A stretch of DNA of 64,000 nt from Myxococcales bacterium (GTDB lineage: Bacteria > Myxococcota_A > Polyangia > Haliangiales > Haliangiaceae), in the NCBI GenBank assembly GCA_016706545.1, contig JADJJK010000030.1:1-64000 (forward strand). Reading direction: 5' to 3'. Below, piece by piece: positions 41,486-49,623 of this stretch. The stretch's first letter is position 1. Every line of letters starts with the position of its first letter. Made by a program: the position numbers and the translations under genes. The notes beneath the pieces were generated by a model that saw only the letters and a list, made by a program, of their open reading frames with translations, ran no database searches and was not told the origin of the DNA.

Positions 41486-42401
41486 CTACCGTGCCGCGCG
41501 GTCGCCTGGGGGCGCAGGCTCGGCGGCCTCTGGCGGCGTGGGCGGCGCGGGCGGGCGGCTCGGGCGGCGTGGGCGGCGTGGGCGGCGTGGGCGGCTCTGG
41601 CGCCCAGCTTGGGCTGCGCTTCTGCAGGAACGCCGTCATGCCCTCCGCGGCCTCGGCGCTGCGGGCGGCGGCGGCGAACACGGCGGCGGCGCGCTCCACC
41701 ATCTCGGCAGGGGGGCGCAGCTTGCCTTCGGCCATGAGCGCCTTGGTGGCGGCGACAGCGTCCGGTGCGGCGGACAGGAGGGCGTGCAGCACCCGGTCAA
41801 GCGCGGCGTCCAGGTCGGCGGCGCTGGCCACCTGATGCACGAGGCCCAGGCGCAGCGCCTCGGCGGCGTCGACGGAGGCCGCGGTGAGCGCCAGGCGGCG
41901 GGCCTGCGAGGAGCCCAGGCGCTCGACGAGAAACGGCGCGATCTGCGCGGGCACGATGCCGCGCTCCACCTCCGGCAGGCGGAGCTTGACCGTGTCCGAG
42001 GCGAGCGCGACGTCCACGGCGCAGGCCAGGCCAAACCCGCCGCCCATCACCGCGCCCTCCAGCACCGCCACCGTGGCCAGCGGGGTGCGCGAGAAGGCGG
42101 CGCACAGCTCGCCGAAGGCGCGGCTGATGGTGACCAGCGGATCCGCCTCGCCGGTGGCGGGCGTGAGGCGCGCGGCGGCCATGTCCTTGAGGTCGCCGCC
42201 GGAGCAGAAGGTGCCGCCTGCGCCGCGCAGGACGACGACGCGGAGGCGCTGAGGCCCGGCGGTCGACTCGGCCTGCGCCAGGGCGGCGCGCAGCTCGGCG
42301 ACCATGCGCAGGGACATGGCGTTGCGCGAGGTGGGCTGGTTCAGGGTGAGGTGCAAGACGCCGCGCTCGACGCGCGCGAGCAGAGTGTCAAACGGGCCCA
42401 T
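41486..42401 (-). pseudogene. Enoyl-CoA hydratase/isomerase, frameshifted near its C-terminus
   Basis: The crotonase fold is complete: RVERGVLHLTLNQPTSRNAM, TFCSGGDLKDMAAA (oxyanion hole), AVLEGAVMGGGFGLACAVD with the catalytic-site Gly-rich helix, and LPEVERGIVPAQIAPFLVERLG, giving a normal methylglutaconyl/enoyl-CoA hydratase of about 260 aa ending EGMTAFLQKRSPSWAPEPP. Beyond that the frame runs through a PTPPTPP repeat and would continue 700 bp into the next gene. A neighbouring frame reads PPTPPEAAEPAPPGDRAAR and stops at 41486-41488, so a one-base indel near 41535-41560 in the repeat is the likely cause. The catalytic domain is intact and probably functional. Sits between the SDR and BKACE genes. 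Confidence 0.8.
41531..41597. repeat. 9-bp minisatellite at the hydratase C-terminus
   Basis: About seven units of GGGCGGCGT and variants with a 9-bp period. On the minus strand they read as PPT/PPE tripeptides. The repeat contains the apparent frameshift, consistent with slippage during replication or sequencing. Confidence 0.85.
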
Positions 42402-42533
42402 GAGGAGTCTCCGTGCAGCGGGGCGATGAGCAGAGGGCGTCAGGGCAGGGCAGGCGTGGCGCCCAAGGAGAGGCCAACCGGGCGATCGGGTTGGCGCCGC
42501 TGGCCCAGGGCCGGCGCCAGGCTCCTCGAGAGC

Positions 42534-43484
42534 TCACGGCTCCTTCTTCTCGGTCGCGGGGGCGACAGGCACCGGCGCGCCGCCGAGCACCTGCGGGGTG
42601 ACGGCGCGGTGAAAGCCGGAGAAGGGCCGCGAACGATCATGGTTGGCGCCCGGGAACATTGCGGTGCCCAGGGGAGCGCCGCCGTCGATGGCCAGGGTGA
42701 CGCCGGTGATGAAGGCGGCGCCGGGCGACAGCAAGAACACGATGGCGGCGGAGACCTCGGCCTCGGTGCCGAGGCGTCGCAAGGGGACGTGTTCGCGCAG
42801 CCTGGGGATGATGGCCTTGACCGCGCCCTGGTAGGAGTCCATGCCGCTCGACGCGATCCATCCAGGCGCCACCGCGTTGACGCGGACGCCGCTGGCGGCC
42901 CACTCGTAGGCCGCGGTCTTGGTCAGGTTGACCATGCCGGCGCGGGCGGCGCCGGAGTGGCCCATGCCAGGCATGCCGTTCCACATGTCCGCCGTCATGT
43001 TGACGATGGCGCCGCCGTGGCGCTGCATGGACTGCAGGTACACCTCGCGCGCCATCAGAAAGCCGCCGGTGAGGTTGGTGGCGACGACCGCGTCGAAGCC
43101 CTTCTTGGAGATGGCCGACAGCGGCGCCGGGAACTGGCCACCGGCGTTGTTGACCAGGTGGTGGATGGGGCCGTGCGCCGCCACCACCTCCGCGATGGCG
43201 GTCTTCACCTCTTCCTCTTCGCGGATGTCAAAGACCTTGATCTCGCAGCGGCCGCCGTCGGCGCCGATCTCCTCGGCGACCAGCGCGAGCTTCTCCGCCT
43301 TGCGCCCGCTGAGGATCACGGTGGCGCCGAGCGCGGCCAGCTCGTGGGCGACGCAGCGCCCGATGCCGCTGCCTGCGCCGGTGACCCAGGCGAGCTCGCC
43401 TTGAAACAACCCGGCGCGGAAGACGCTGGCGTATCGGGCGGCGCCAGGCGGCGTGGACGGGGGGGGCGAGATCGGCTGGGTCAT
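42534..43484 (-). CDS. SDR family oxidoreductase (2-enoyl/2,4-dienoyl-CoA reductase-like)
   Basis: A 316-aa classical short-chain dehydrogenase: cofactor motif AWVTGAGSGIGRCV (residues 32-45), VNNAGGQFPAPL, then the helix HSGAARAGMVNLTKTAAYEWA. The usual YxxxK Tyr is absent from that helix, as in peroxisomal trans-2-enoyl-CoA reductase and 2,4-dienoyl-CoA reductases, which use other residues; the Lys (NLTK) is kept. The end FITGVTLAIDGGAPLG is typical. Probable NADPH-dependent reduction of an unsaturated acyl-CoA. The C-terminal 40 residues are a Pro/Ala extension. Upstream of the hydratase and BKACE genes on the same strand (132-bp gap), forming a likely acyl-CoA catabolic unit. Confidence 0.85.
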   Translation of the reverse strand: MTQPISPPPSTPPGAARYASVFRAGLFQGELAWVTGAGSGIGRCVAHELAALGATVILSGRKAEKLALVAEEIGADGGRCEIKVFDIREEEEVKTAIAEVVAAHGPIHHLVNNAGGQFPAPLSAISKKGFDAVVATNLTGGFLMAREVYLQSMQRHGGAIVNMTADMWNGMPGMGHSGAARAGMVNLTKTAAYEWAASGVRVNAVAPGWIASSGMDSYQGAVKAIIPRLREHVPLRRLGTEAEVSAAIVFLLSPGAAFITGVTLAIDGGAPLGTAMFPGANHDRSRPFSGFHRAVTPQVLGGAPVPVAPATEKKEP

Positions 43485-43496
43485 GGGCGCTCCTGG

Positions 43497-43545
43497 GCTC
43501 TCTGAGGCTCTCTGAGGCTCTGCGGGGCTCTCCGAGGCAGGGCCG
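43497..43545. repeat. Imperfect CTCTGAGGCT repeats upstream of the SDR gene
   Basis: GCTCTCTGAG occurs twice in tandem, followed by degenerate copies (GCTCTGCGGG, GCTCTCCGAG). The region directly precedes the SDR start on the minus strand and holds no gene. Confidence 0.7.
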
Positions 43546-43565
43546 CATTATGCACCAGCGCTCGC

Positions 43566-43626
43566 GGCTCGGCGCGGCTCGGCGCGGCTCGGCGCGGCTC
43601 GGCGCGGCTCGGCGCCGGCTCGGCGC
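43566..43626. repeat. 10-bp tandem repeat GGCTCGGCGC x 6
   Basis: Five exact head-to-tail copies of GGCTCGGCGC (43566-43615), one extra C, then a sixth copy. It lies in the gap between the divergent SDR and TIR-STAND genes. The 10-bp period, unlike the 9-bp repeats elsewhere, is not codon-sized and places each copy on the same DNA face. Confidence 0.92.
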
Positions 43627-43723
43627 CGGAGCTGGCGACCCCAGCGCGGGCTGGTCCACGGGGCCAAAAGACCTGCGCGCTGCCGCCGCGACAAGGCCTG
43701 GCGCTTCTGCTACGAGCGATCTC

Positions 43724-46700
43724 ATGAGCGAGCAGCCACCGAACGCGGGGCGCGGCGCAGCCAGCGCGCGCTCGTCCGACCTGCTGGTGATTCACGCCGC
43801 GGCGGACGAGTGGTTCGTGCACGGCGCGCTGTTGCCCGCGGTCGTCGAGCCTGGGCATGTCGTGGAGCTGTCGAGCCGCTTGCCGCTGGGCGGGGTCGCG
43901 CTGGCGGAGCTGGCGCGGGCGATCGCGGCCAGCCGCGTCACGGTGGTGGTGGTGAGCTCGGCCTTTCTAAGTGATCGCCTGTCCTCGCTGGCGAGCCTGT
44001 GGGCCAGCCACGCCGCGGTGCGAGAGGGCCCGCTGGTGGTGCCGGTCTTGATCGAAGACGTCGCGGCGCCGCTGTACCTGGAGGCGCGGGTGATGCTGGA
44101 TCTGCGAGATCGCGGGCGCTGGCAGGAAGGGCTCCGCAGGTTGCGCGGCGAGGTGGTCGGCGGCGAGCCGCGCCGCGGCATCGACGAAGACCCGCAGGGG
44201 GACGAGCTTGCGTGCCCTTATCCGGGCATGCGCGCCTTCGCCGCCAGTGACGTCTCGGACTACTTTGGCCGCGAGCAAGAAGCAGACGAGCTGGCGGCGC
44301 GCTTGCGCGCTGGTGAGCGTGAGCTGTACGTGGTGGGGCCCTCTGGCTCCGGCAAGTCCTCGCTGGTGGCGGCCGGGCTCTTGCCGCGGATCGGCAAGCG
44401 CCGCGCCGGGCAGCAGCCGCCGCTGGTGCGCACCTTTCGCCCGGGGGCTCGGCCCGTGCATCGCCTGGTGACCTCGCTCTTGTCGGAGCCCGGCGCGGTC
44501 GCCGATGCAGAGGCCGCGATCCTCGCTGGCGATGGCTCCTGGGCAGCCCACGCGCTCGCGTCGGCGCTGCACCAGGCCGCGGACGGCGCCAGCTTGCTCC
44601 TGTTCGTAGATCAGCTCGAAGAGCTGTTCGCGCTGGCCTCCGCAGAGGAGCAGGCGCGCTGCATCGCCGCGCTGCGCCACCTGCGCGAGGCGCCGCAGGT
44701 CATCCTCGTGTGTACGCTGCGCGCGGACTTCTTTGGCCACTTGCTGCAGAGCGAGCTGTGGCGCCCAGGCCGCACGCTGCACGTGCCGGTGGCGCCGCTG
44801 CGGCGGGAGGGGCTGCGCGCGTCCATCGTCCGGCCGGCGGAGCGGGCCGGGGCGTGGCTGGAGCCGGGCCTGGTGGAGCGCCTGCTGGCGGACGCAGACG
44901 AGGAGCCAGGCACGCTGCCGCTCTTGCAGGAGACGCTGGTGCAGCTCTGGGATCGGCGCCGCCATCGCGTGCTGACGCTCGCGGACTATCAGGCCATGGG
45001 CGATGGCGAGCGCCACGGCCTGGCGGTGGTGATCGCGCGGCGCGCGGATGCGTGTCTCCGTGCGCTGGCGCCCGACGAGGAGCGGGTGGCGCGCCGGATC
45101 TTGCTGCGGCTGGTGAGCTTTGGCGAGGGCGTGGCCGACACTCGACGGCAGCAGAGCAAGGCGGCGCTTGGGCGCGGCGAGGTCCCCGAGCGGTTCGAGG
45201 CCGCGCTGGAGGCGCTGGCGCGGCAACGGGTCTTGCGGATCGATCGCACCGAGCGCAACGGCGACGGCGGCGACGGCGGCGAGGTGCTGGTGGACCTGGC
45301 GCACGAGGCGCTGCTTTCGGCCTGGCCCACGCTGGCCTCGCTGGTGCGGGACCGCCGCAAGGACGAGGCGCAGCGCCGGCTCCTGGCGGCCAAGGTGGCG
45401 GAGTGGGAGGAGCGGCGGGTGAGCGATGCCAGCGCGGGGCTGCTCGACACCGTGGAGCTCAAGGAGGCAGAGGGCTACCTGGCGCGCGCGCCGGATCCCG
45501 AGCTTGGTGAGGTCCTGGGGCTCGCGGAGCTGGTGCAGCACAGCCGCGCGGAGCGCGAGGCGGTGGTGCGGCAGCGCGATGACGCGCGTCGGCTGCTGGC
45601 GGCGCAGTACCAGGAGGCCGGTCGGCAGTACCTGCTGGAGGGCCGGGCGCAGCGGAGCATCCCGTTTCTGGTGGCCGCGCGGGAGCTGGCGGTCAACAAC
45701 GCGGCGCTGGGCACGTTGTTTCATCGCGCCACGCTGGTGCAGGAGACGTCCACGTTCTGGCAGCGCGACCCCATCAAGATGATGGTGCTCGGCGCCGACG
45801 AGGAGCTCCTGATCGCGGTCAGCAAGCAGCGGGCGGAGTTCTGGCACCTGCCGTCGCGTCGACAGGTGGCGGTGGTCAGCCATCAGGCGCGCATCACCAG
45901 CACCGAGGTGTCGCGCGACGGCCGGCTGGTGGTCACGACCAGCGAGGACCGCACCGCGTGCATCTGGGATGCGCGCACCGGCGCGCGGCTACTTGCTCCG
46001 CTGCAGCACCCGGACCTGGTGCTGGCGGCGGCGTTTGACCGCTCTGGCGAGCAGCTCGTGACCGCGTGCTGGGACGGCGCGGTGCGGATCTGGGACGTCG
46101 TCACGGGAGCGCCGCGGCAGCTGCCGCTGTGGCACGGCACCGGCGTCACCGGTGTGGTGATCGCCGGCTCGGCGAGCGCGCCGGTGATCGCCGCCGGCTG
46201 CTGGGACCGCGCGGTGCGGCTGTGGGACGTCGCCACCGGCGCCTCGCTGGCGCCGCCGCTGCCGCACACCGGCGTGGTGACGGCGATGGACAGCAGCTCC
46301 TCCGGCATGCTCCTGGCCACCGGCGACGCCGAGGGAGAGGTCAAGATCTGGGACGTCGTGACGGGGGCGCTGGTGAGCGGCCCGCTGCGCCACACCGGCC
46401 TGATCTACTGCCTGGCGTTCTCGATGGATGGAACGAAGGTGGTCTCGGCCAGCGCGGACCACACGGCGTGTGTGTGGGACACCGTCAGCGGGACAATGCT
46501 CGGCCGCCCGCTGCGCCACAAGGCCGGGGTCACCCGCGCGCAGTTCTCGCCGGACGGACGGCGAGTGGTCACGGCGAGCATGGACCGCACGGCGCGGCTG
46601 TGGGACGCGCAGCGCGGCTCGCCGGTGTGCGAGCCGATGGAGCACGCTGGCGCGGTTGCCAGCGCGGCGCTCCTGCACGACGGCGCCTCGGTGATCACGG

Positions 46701-47881
46701 CGAGCATGGACCGCACGGCGCGGCTGTGGGCGGTGTCGCCGCTCGCTACAGCGCCGACGCAGTGCTGGCCGGGCGGCCCGGTGCTGGCGCACTGCTTTGC
46801 AGGCAACCACGCGATCGCGGCGGTGGCGGTGGGCAGCGACGCGGTCCGGGTGTGGAGCGCGCGCGCGGGCTCGCCGCTGTGCCCGGAGCTGGCGCATCCT
46901 CAGGTGGTCAACAGCGCGGCGTTCGACCGGCGAGGGGTGTCCCTGGTGACCGCCTGCGCAGATGGGTTTGCGCGGGTGTGGAACGTGGAGCAGGGAGCGC
47001 TGCGCGGCGCGCCGCTCGACCATGGCGCGCCGGTCCTGCGCGCTGGGTTCTCGGGAGACGGCAAGCGTGTGATGACCGTGGGCGCCGATCGCCGCGTGTG
47101 CGTGTGGCAAGGAGGGCGGCTCGTGTGCGAGCTGGCGGGGCACGACGAGCTGGTGCTCTCGGCGATCCTCAGCGGCGATGGGACTCGCCTGGCGACCGCG
47201 AGCTGGGACAAGACCGCGCGGACCTGGGACGTGGAGCGCGCGCAGCAGCTCGCCTGTGTGCGCCACGGTGAGGTGGTGCTCGGCGCCCAGCTATCACCAG
47301 ATGGCTCGCGGCTGGTGACCGCGAGCTGGGACAAGACCGCGCGGATCTGGGACGCGCACAGCGGTCAGCCGTTGACCCCACCGCTGCGCCACGGCGACGT
47401 GGTGGTGAGCGCGGTGTTTGACCCCGCCGGCGCGCTGGTGGTGACGGCCTGTGAAGACGCCAGCGCGCGGCTCTGGGACGCGACGACCGGTCGCGAGGTG
47501 ACGCCGCCCATGGAGCACGAAGGCGCGGTGCGCCAGGCCTGGTTTGGGCCGCGCGGCGCGCGCGTCCTGACCGCCAGCATGGACCGCACCGCGGCGCTGT
47601 GGGACGTGGCCAGCGGCAAGCTGCTCTTGCCCCCGCTCGAGCACGACGACGAGGTGGTGGCCGCGTCGTTCTCGGAAGACGGGGAGAGCGCGCTGACCAT
47701 CACGCGCAGGGGCGAGTTGACCCTCTGGGACGTGGCCGCTGACCACGGCTCCACCGAGCAATGGCAGGAGGTCGAGCGCCGCGGCAGCTACTCGCTGCGC
47801 GTCGGGGTGTTGCTGGTGCGCGAGGGCCCTGGGGACGAGGGGACCGGCGGGACCGAAGGGACCGAAGGGATCGACGGGTAG
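43724..47881 (+). CDS. TIR-like/nSTAND1 NTPase/WD40 repeat protein
   Basis: A 1385-aa multidomain protein. Residues about 18-145 form a TIR-like domain (DLLVIHAAADEWFVHGALLP, RVTVVVVSSAFLSDR, GPLVVPVLIEDVA); the usual catalytic Glu position falls in a SLWASH helix without Glu, so NADase activity is doubtful. Residues 164-560 are an nSTAND1 module: CPYPGMRAF lead-in, Walker A GPSGSGKSS (205-213), Walker B LLLFVDQLEEL (291-301), then winged-helix-like regions. A coiled helical linker follows, then about 14 WD40 repeats from residue about 690 to the end (many with WD/IWD ends). This is the layout of bacterial NLR-like sensors: a repeat sensor, an oligomerising NTPase, and an N-terminal effector or adaptor. 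Ends in a GTEGTEGIDG repeat. Start ATG 43724. Confidence 0.9.
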   Translation: MSEQPPNAGRGAASARSSDLLVIHAAADEWFVHGALLPAVVEPGHVVELSSRLPLGGVALAELARAIAASRVTVVVVSSAFLSDRLSSLASLWASHAAVREGPLVVPVLIEDVAAPLYLEARVMLDLRDRGRWQEGLRRLRGEVVGGEPRRGIDEDPQGDELACPYPGMRAFAASDVSDYFGREQEADELAARLRAGERELYVVGPSGSGKSSLVAAGLLPRIGKRRAGQQPPLVRTFRPGARPVHRLVTSLLSEPGAVADAEAAILAGDGSWAAHALASALHQAADGASLLLFVDQLEELFALASAEEQARCIAALRHLREAPQVILVCTLRADFFGHLLQSELWRPGRTLHVPVAPLRREGLRASIVRPAERAGAWLEPGLVERLLADADEEPGTLPLLQETLVQLWDRRRHRVLTLADYQAMGDGERHGLAVVIARRADACLRALAPDEERVARRILLRLVSFGEGVADTRRQQSKAALGRGEVPERFEAALEALARQRVLRIDRTERNGDGGDGGEVLVDLAHEALLSAWPTLASLVRDRRKDEAQRRLLAAKVAEWEERRVSDASAGLLDTVELKEAEGYLARAPDPELGEVLGLAELVQHSRAEREAVVRQRDDARRLLAAQYQEAGRQYLLEGRAQRSIPFLVAARELAVNNAALGTLFHRATLVQETSTFWQRDPIKMMVLGADEELLIAVSKQRAEFWHLPSRRQVAVVSHQARITSTEVSRDGRLVVTTSEDRTACIWDARTGARLLAPLQHPDLVLAAAFDRSGEQLVTACWDGAVRIWDVVTGAPRQLPLWHGTGVTGVVIAGSASAPVIAAGCWDRAVRLWDVATGASLAPPLPHTGVVTAMDSSSSGMLLATGDAEGEVKIWDVVTGALVSGPLRHTGLIYCLAFSMDGTKVVSASADHTACVWDTVSGTMLGRPLRHKAGVTRAQFSPDGRRVVTASMDRTARLWDAQRGSPVCEPMEHAGAVASAALLHDGASVITASMDRTARLWAVSPLATAPTQCWPGGPVLAHCFAGNHAIAAVAVGSDAVRVWSARAGSPLCPELAHPQVVNSAAFDRRGVSLVTACADGFARVWNVEQGALRGAPLDHGAPVLRAGFSGDGKRVMTVGADRRVCVWQGGRLVCELAGHDELVLSAILSGDGTRLATASWDKTARTWDVERAQQLACVRHGEVVLGAQLSPDGSRLVTASWDKTARIWDAHSGQPLTPPLRHGDVVVSAVFDPAGALVVTACEDASARLWDATTGREVTPPMEHEGAVRQAWFGPRGARVLTASMDRTAALWDVASGKLLLPPLEHDDEVVAASFSEDGESALTITRRGELTLWDVAADHGSTEQWQEVERRGSYSLRVGVLLVREGPGDEGTGGTEGTEGIDG
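47840..47878. repeat. 9-bp minisatellite at the WD40 protein stop
   Basis: Four units of GGGACCGAA and variants just before the stop codon, encoding GTG-GTE-GTE-GID. The repeat forms the extreme C-terminus of the TIR/nSTAND1/WD40 protein. Confidence 0.85.
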
Positions 47882-48019
47882 CTCACGCCGCGTCCTCCCG
47901 CCGGCAGCAAGCGGGCAGAAAAAGCCGAGTCATGGCTGCTGGTTGCTGGAGCGGCGCCGAATTTCGAAGATCGCTGTACGAAACGCGGGGCGCGAACCGC
48001 CTTTCTCATCGTGAGGCAT

Positions 48020-48110
48020 CGAGGCAACGGGGCGGGCGGCACGGTCGGCACGGTCTGGGCGGACTGGGCGGACGGCGCGGGCCGGGCGGGCGTCACGGAC
48101 TGCGCGGATG
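48020..48110. repeat. Degenerate 9-bp repeats between the two STAND genes
   Basis: A run of GGCACGGTC, TGGGCGGAC and GGCGCGGGC type units with an imperfect 9-bp period occupies much of the 245-bp gap before the second STAND gene. No gene is evident there. Confidence 0.65.
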
Positions 48111-48126
48111 CCGGTGAGGCGAGCTC

Positions 48127-49440
48127 ATGACGCCCGCTTTGTGCGACAGCGGGGCGCCTGCTGCGTTGCCCCGCGAGCTAGCGGCCGCCCCGCGGCTGCT
48201 CGTGGTCCACGCTGGCGCCGAGGACTGGTTCGTGCGCGGCGCGCTCCTGCCAGCGCTGGCGCTGGCGCCCCAGGAGGTGCTGGCGACGAGCCAGCTTGGC
48301 CTTGGCGAGATGGCGTTGCAGGAGCTCGAGCGAGGCATCGAGCGCGCGGCGTTGACGGTGGTTCTTCTGTCCCACGCCTTCGTGGCGGACGTGTGGTCCG
48401 GGCTGGCAGGGGTCCTGGCCAGCCACGCGGAGCGTGAGGGTCACGGCCAGGTCGTGCCGCTGGTCCTGCACGACGTGGTCTCGCCCCTGCGTCGGGTGGC
48501 CAAGCGCTCGCTCGATCTGCGCGAGCGGGCGCAATGGCCGCGGGGGTTTTCCAGGCTCCGCGCGCTGCTGGGGGCGCCAGAAGAGCTGCCGCGCGAGGAC
48601 CTGCCATGTCCCTATCCTGGGAGGCGCCCGTATGCCGCGGCGGAGGCTCGGCGGTTCTTTGGCCGCGAGCGAGAGATCACCGAGCTGGTGCAGCGGCTCC
48701 GCGCCGGCGCGCGGGAGATCGTCGTCACCGGGCCGTCCTGCTCGGGCAAGTCGTCGCTGGTCTCCGCCGGCGTGCTGCCCCGCCTGGCGCGGGGCGTGTT
48801 TGGCATGCCGCCGATGATCGTGCGCACGATGCGGCCGGGCATCGCGCCGGCGCTGCATCTGGCGCAGGCGCTGGGCCATCCGCTCGAAGATCCCGCCGCG
48901 ACGCTGACCTCGCTGCTCGCCGAGCACGAGCCAGGGGCGCGCGCGCTGGTGTTCATCGACCAGCTCGAGGAGCTGTTCACCTCGTCAGGCGGCGCCGAGC
49001 GCGCGCGCTTTCTCTCCGCGGTGAGGTCGCTGCGCCAGGATGAGCGCTGCACCCTGCTCTGGGGGCTGCGCGCGGACCTCCTGGGCGAGCTCGAGCAGAG
49101 CGAGCTGTGGCCGCGGGATCCGAGCGCTGGCCCGGCGGCGGCGCGGTGGCTCGGCGAGCCCCAGGTCTCGCGGCTGCCGGTGGCGCCGCTGCGCGGGGAG
49201 CTGCTCCGCGCCGCCATCCTGCGGCCGGCGATCGACGCGGGCGTGGTGCTCGAGCCCGGGCTCCTCGAGCGCCTGCTGGCCGACGCCGCCGAGGAGTGCG
49301 AGCCCGGCGCGCTGCCGCACCTGCAGGAGGCGCTGGTGCGGCTCTGGGAAAAGCGGCAGGGCCGCGTGCTGCCTTTGACCGAGTACCAGGCCAGGTCGCA
49401 GGGGAGGCCGCGCGCCGCGGTCGTCGCCGCCGCGCGGTGA
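48127..49440 (+). CDS. TIR-like/nSTAND1 protein, truncated paralogue without WD40 repeats
   Basis: A 437-aa paralogue of the upstream protein. The TIR-like part begins RLLVVHAGAEDWFVRGALLPAL and continues ALTVVLLSHAFVADVW. The nSTAND1 part has CPYPGRRPYAAAEARRFFGRERE, Walker A GPSCSGKSS, Walker B ALVFIDQLEELF and LLWGLRADLLGEL. Similarity stops after the PLTEYQA segment (the paralogue has TLADYQA there), followed by about 15 unrelated residues and a stop, so the winged-helix end, linker and WD40 sensor are missing. It is either a decayed copy or a free NTPase/TIR subunit working with the full-length protein. Start ATG 48127 with GAGGCGAG upstream. Confidence 0.82.
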   Translation: MTPALCDSGAPAALPRELAAAPRLLVVHAGAEDWFVRGALLPALALAPQEVLATSQLGLGEMALQELERGIERAALTVVLLSHAFVADVWSGLAGVLASHAEREGHGQVVPLVLHDVVSPLRRVAKRSLDLRERAQWPRGFSRLRALLGAPEELPREDLPCPYPGRRPYAAAEARRFFGREREITELVQRLRAGAREIVVTGPSCSGKSSLVSAGVLPRLARGVFGMPPMIVRTMRPGIAPALHLAQALGHPLEDPAATLTSLLAEHEPGARALVFIDQLEELFTSSGGAERARFLSAVRSLRQDERCTLLWGLRADLLGELEQSELWPRDPSAGPAAARWLGEPQVSRLPVAPLRGELLRAAILRPAIDAGVVLEPGLLERLLADAAEECEPGALPHLQEALVRLWEKRQGRVLPLTEYQARSQGRPRAAVVAAAR

Positions 49441-49623
49441 ACCGCCGCGTGCGTCGTGCTGCGTGCGTGCGCAAGCGGCGCCGAGCGGTGGCCAAGACCT
49501 GGGGCGGTCGAGGTGGCCGGGATGCGCCTGGCGGCCGGCCGGGCGTTCACGGCGCGGAGCCTGGCGGAAACGCGCGTCGCGTGCCTTGCGTTTGTCAGGT
49601 GACCTCGCCGATCGTCTCCCTCG

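Noticed and set aside
43967..45883. 638-codon minus-strand frame opposite the STAND gene
   Set aside because: Antisense shadow: Arg/His/Gln-rich, no recognisable domain, while the plus strand carries clear Walker motifs.
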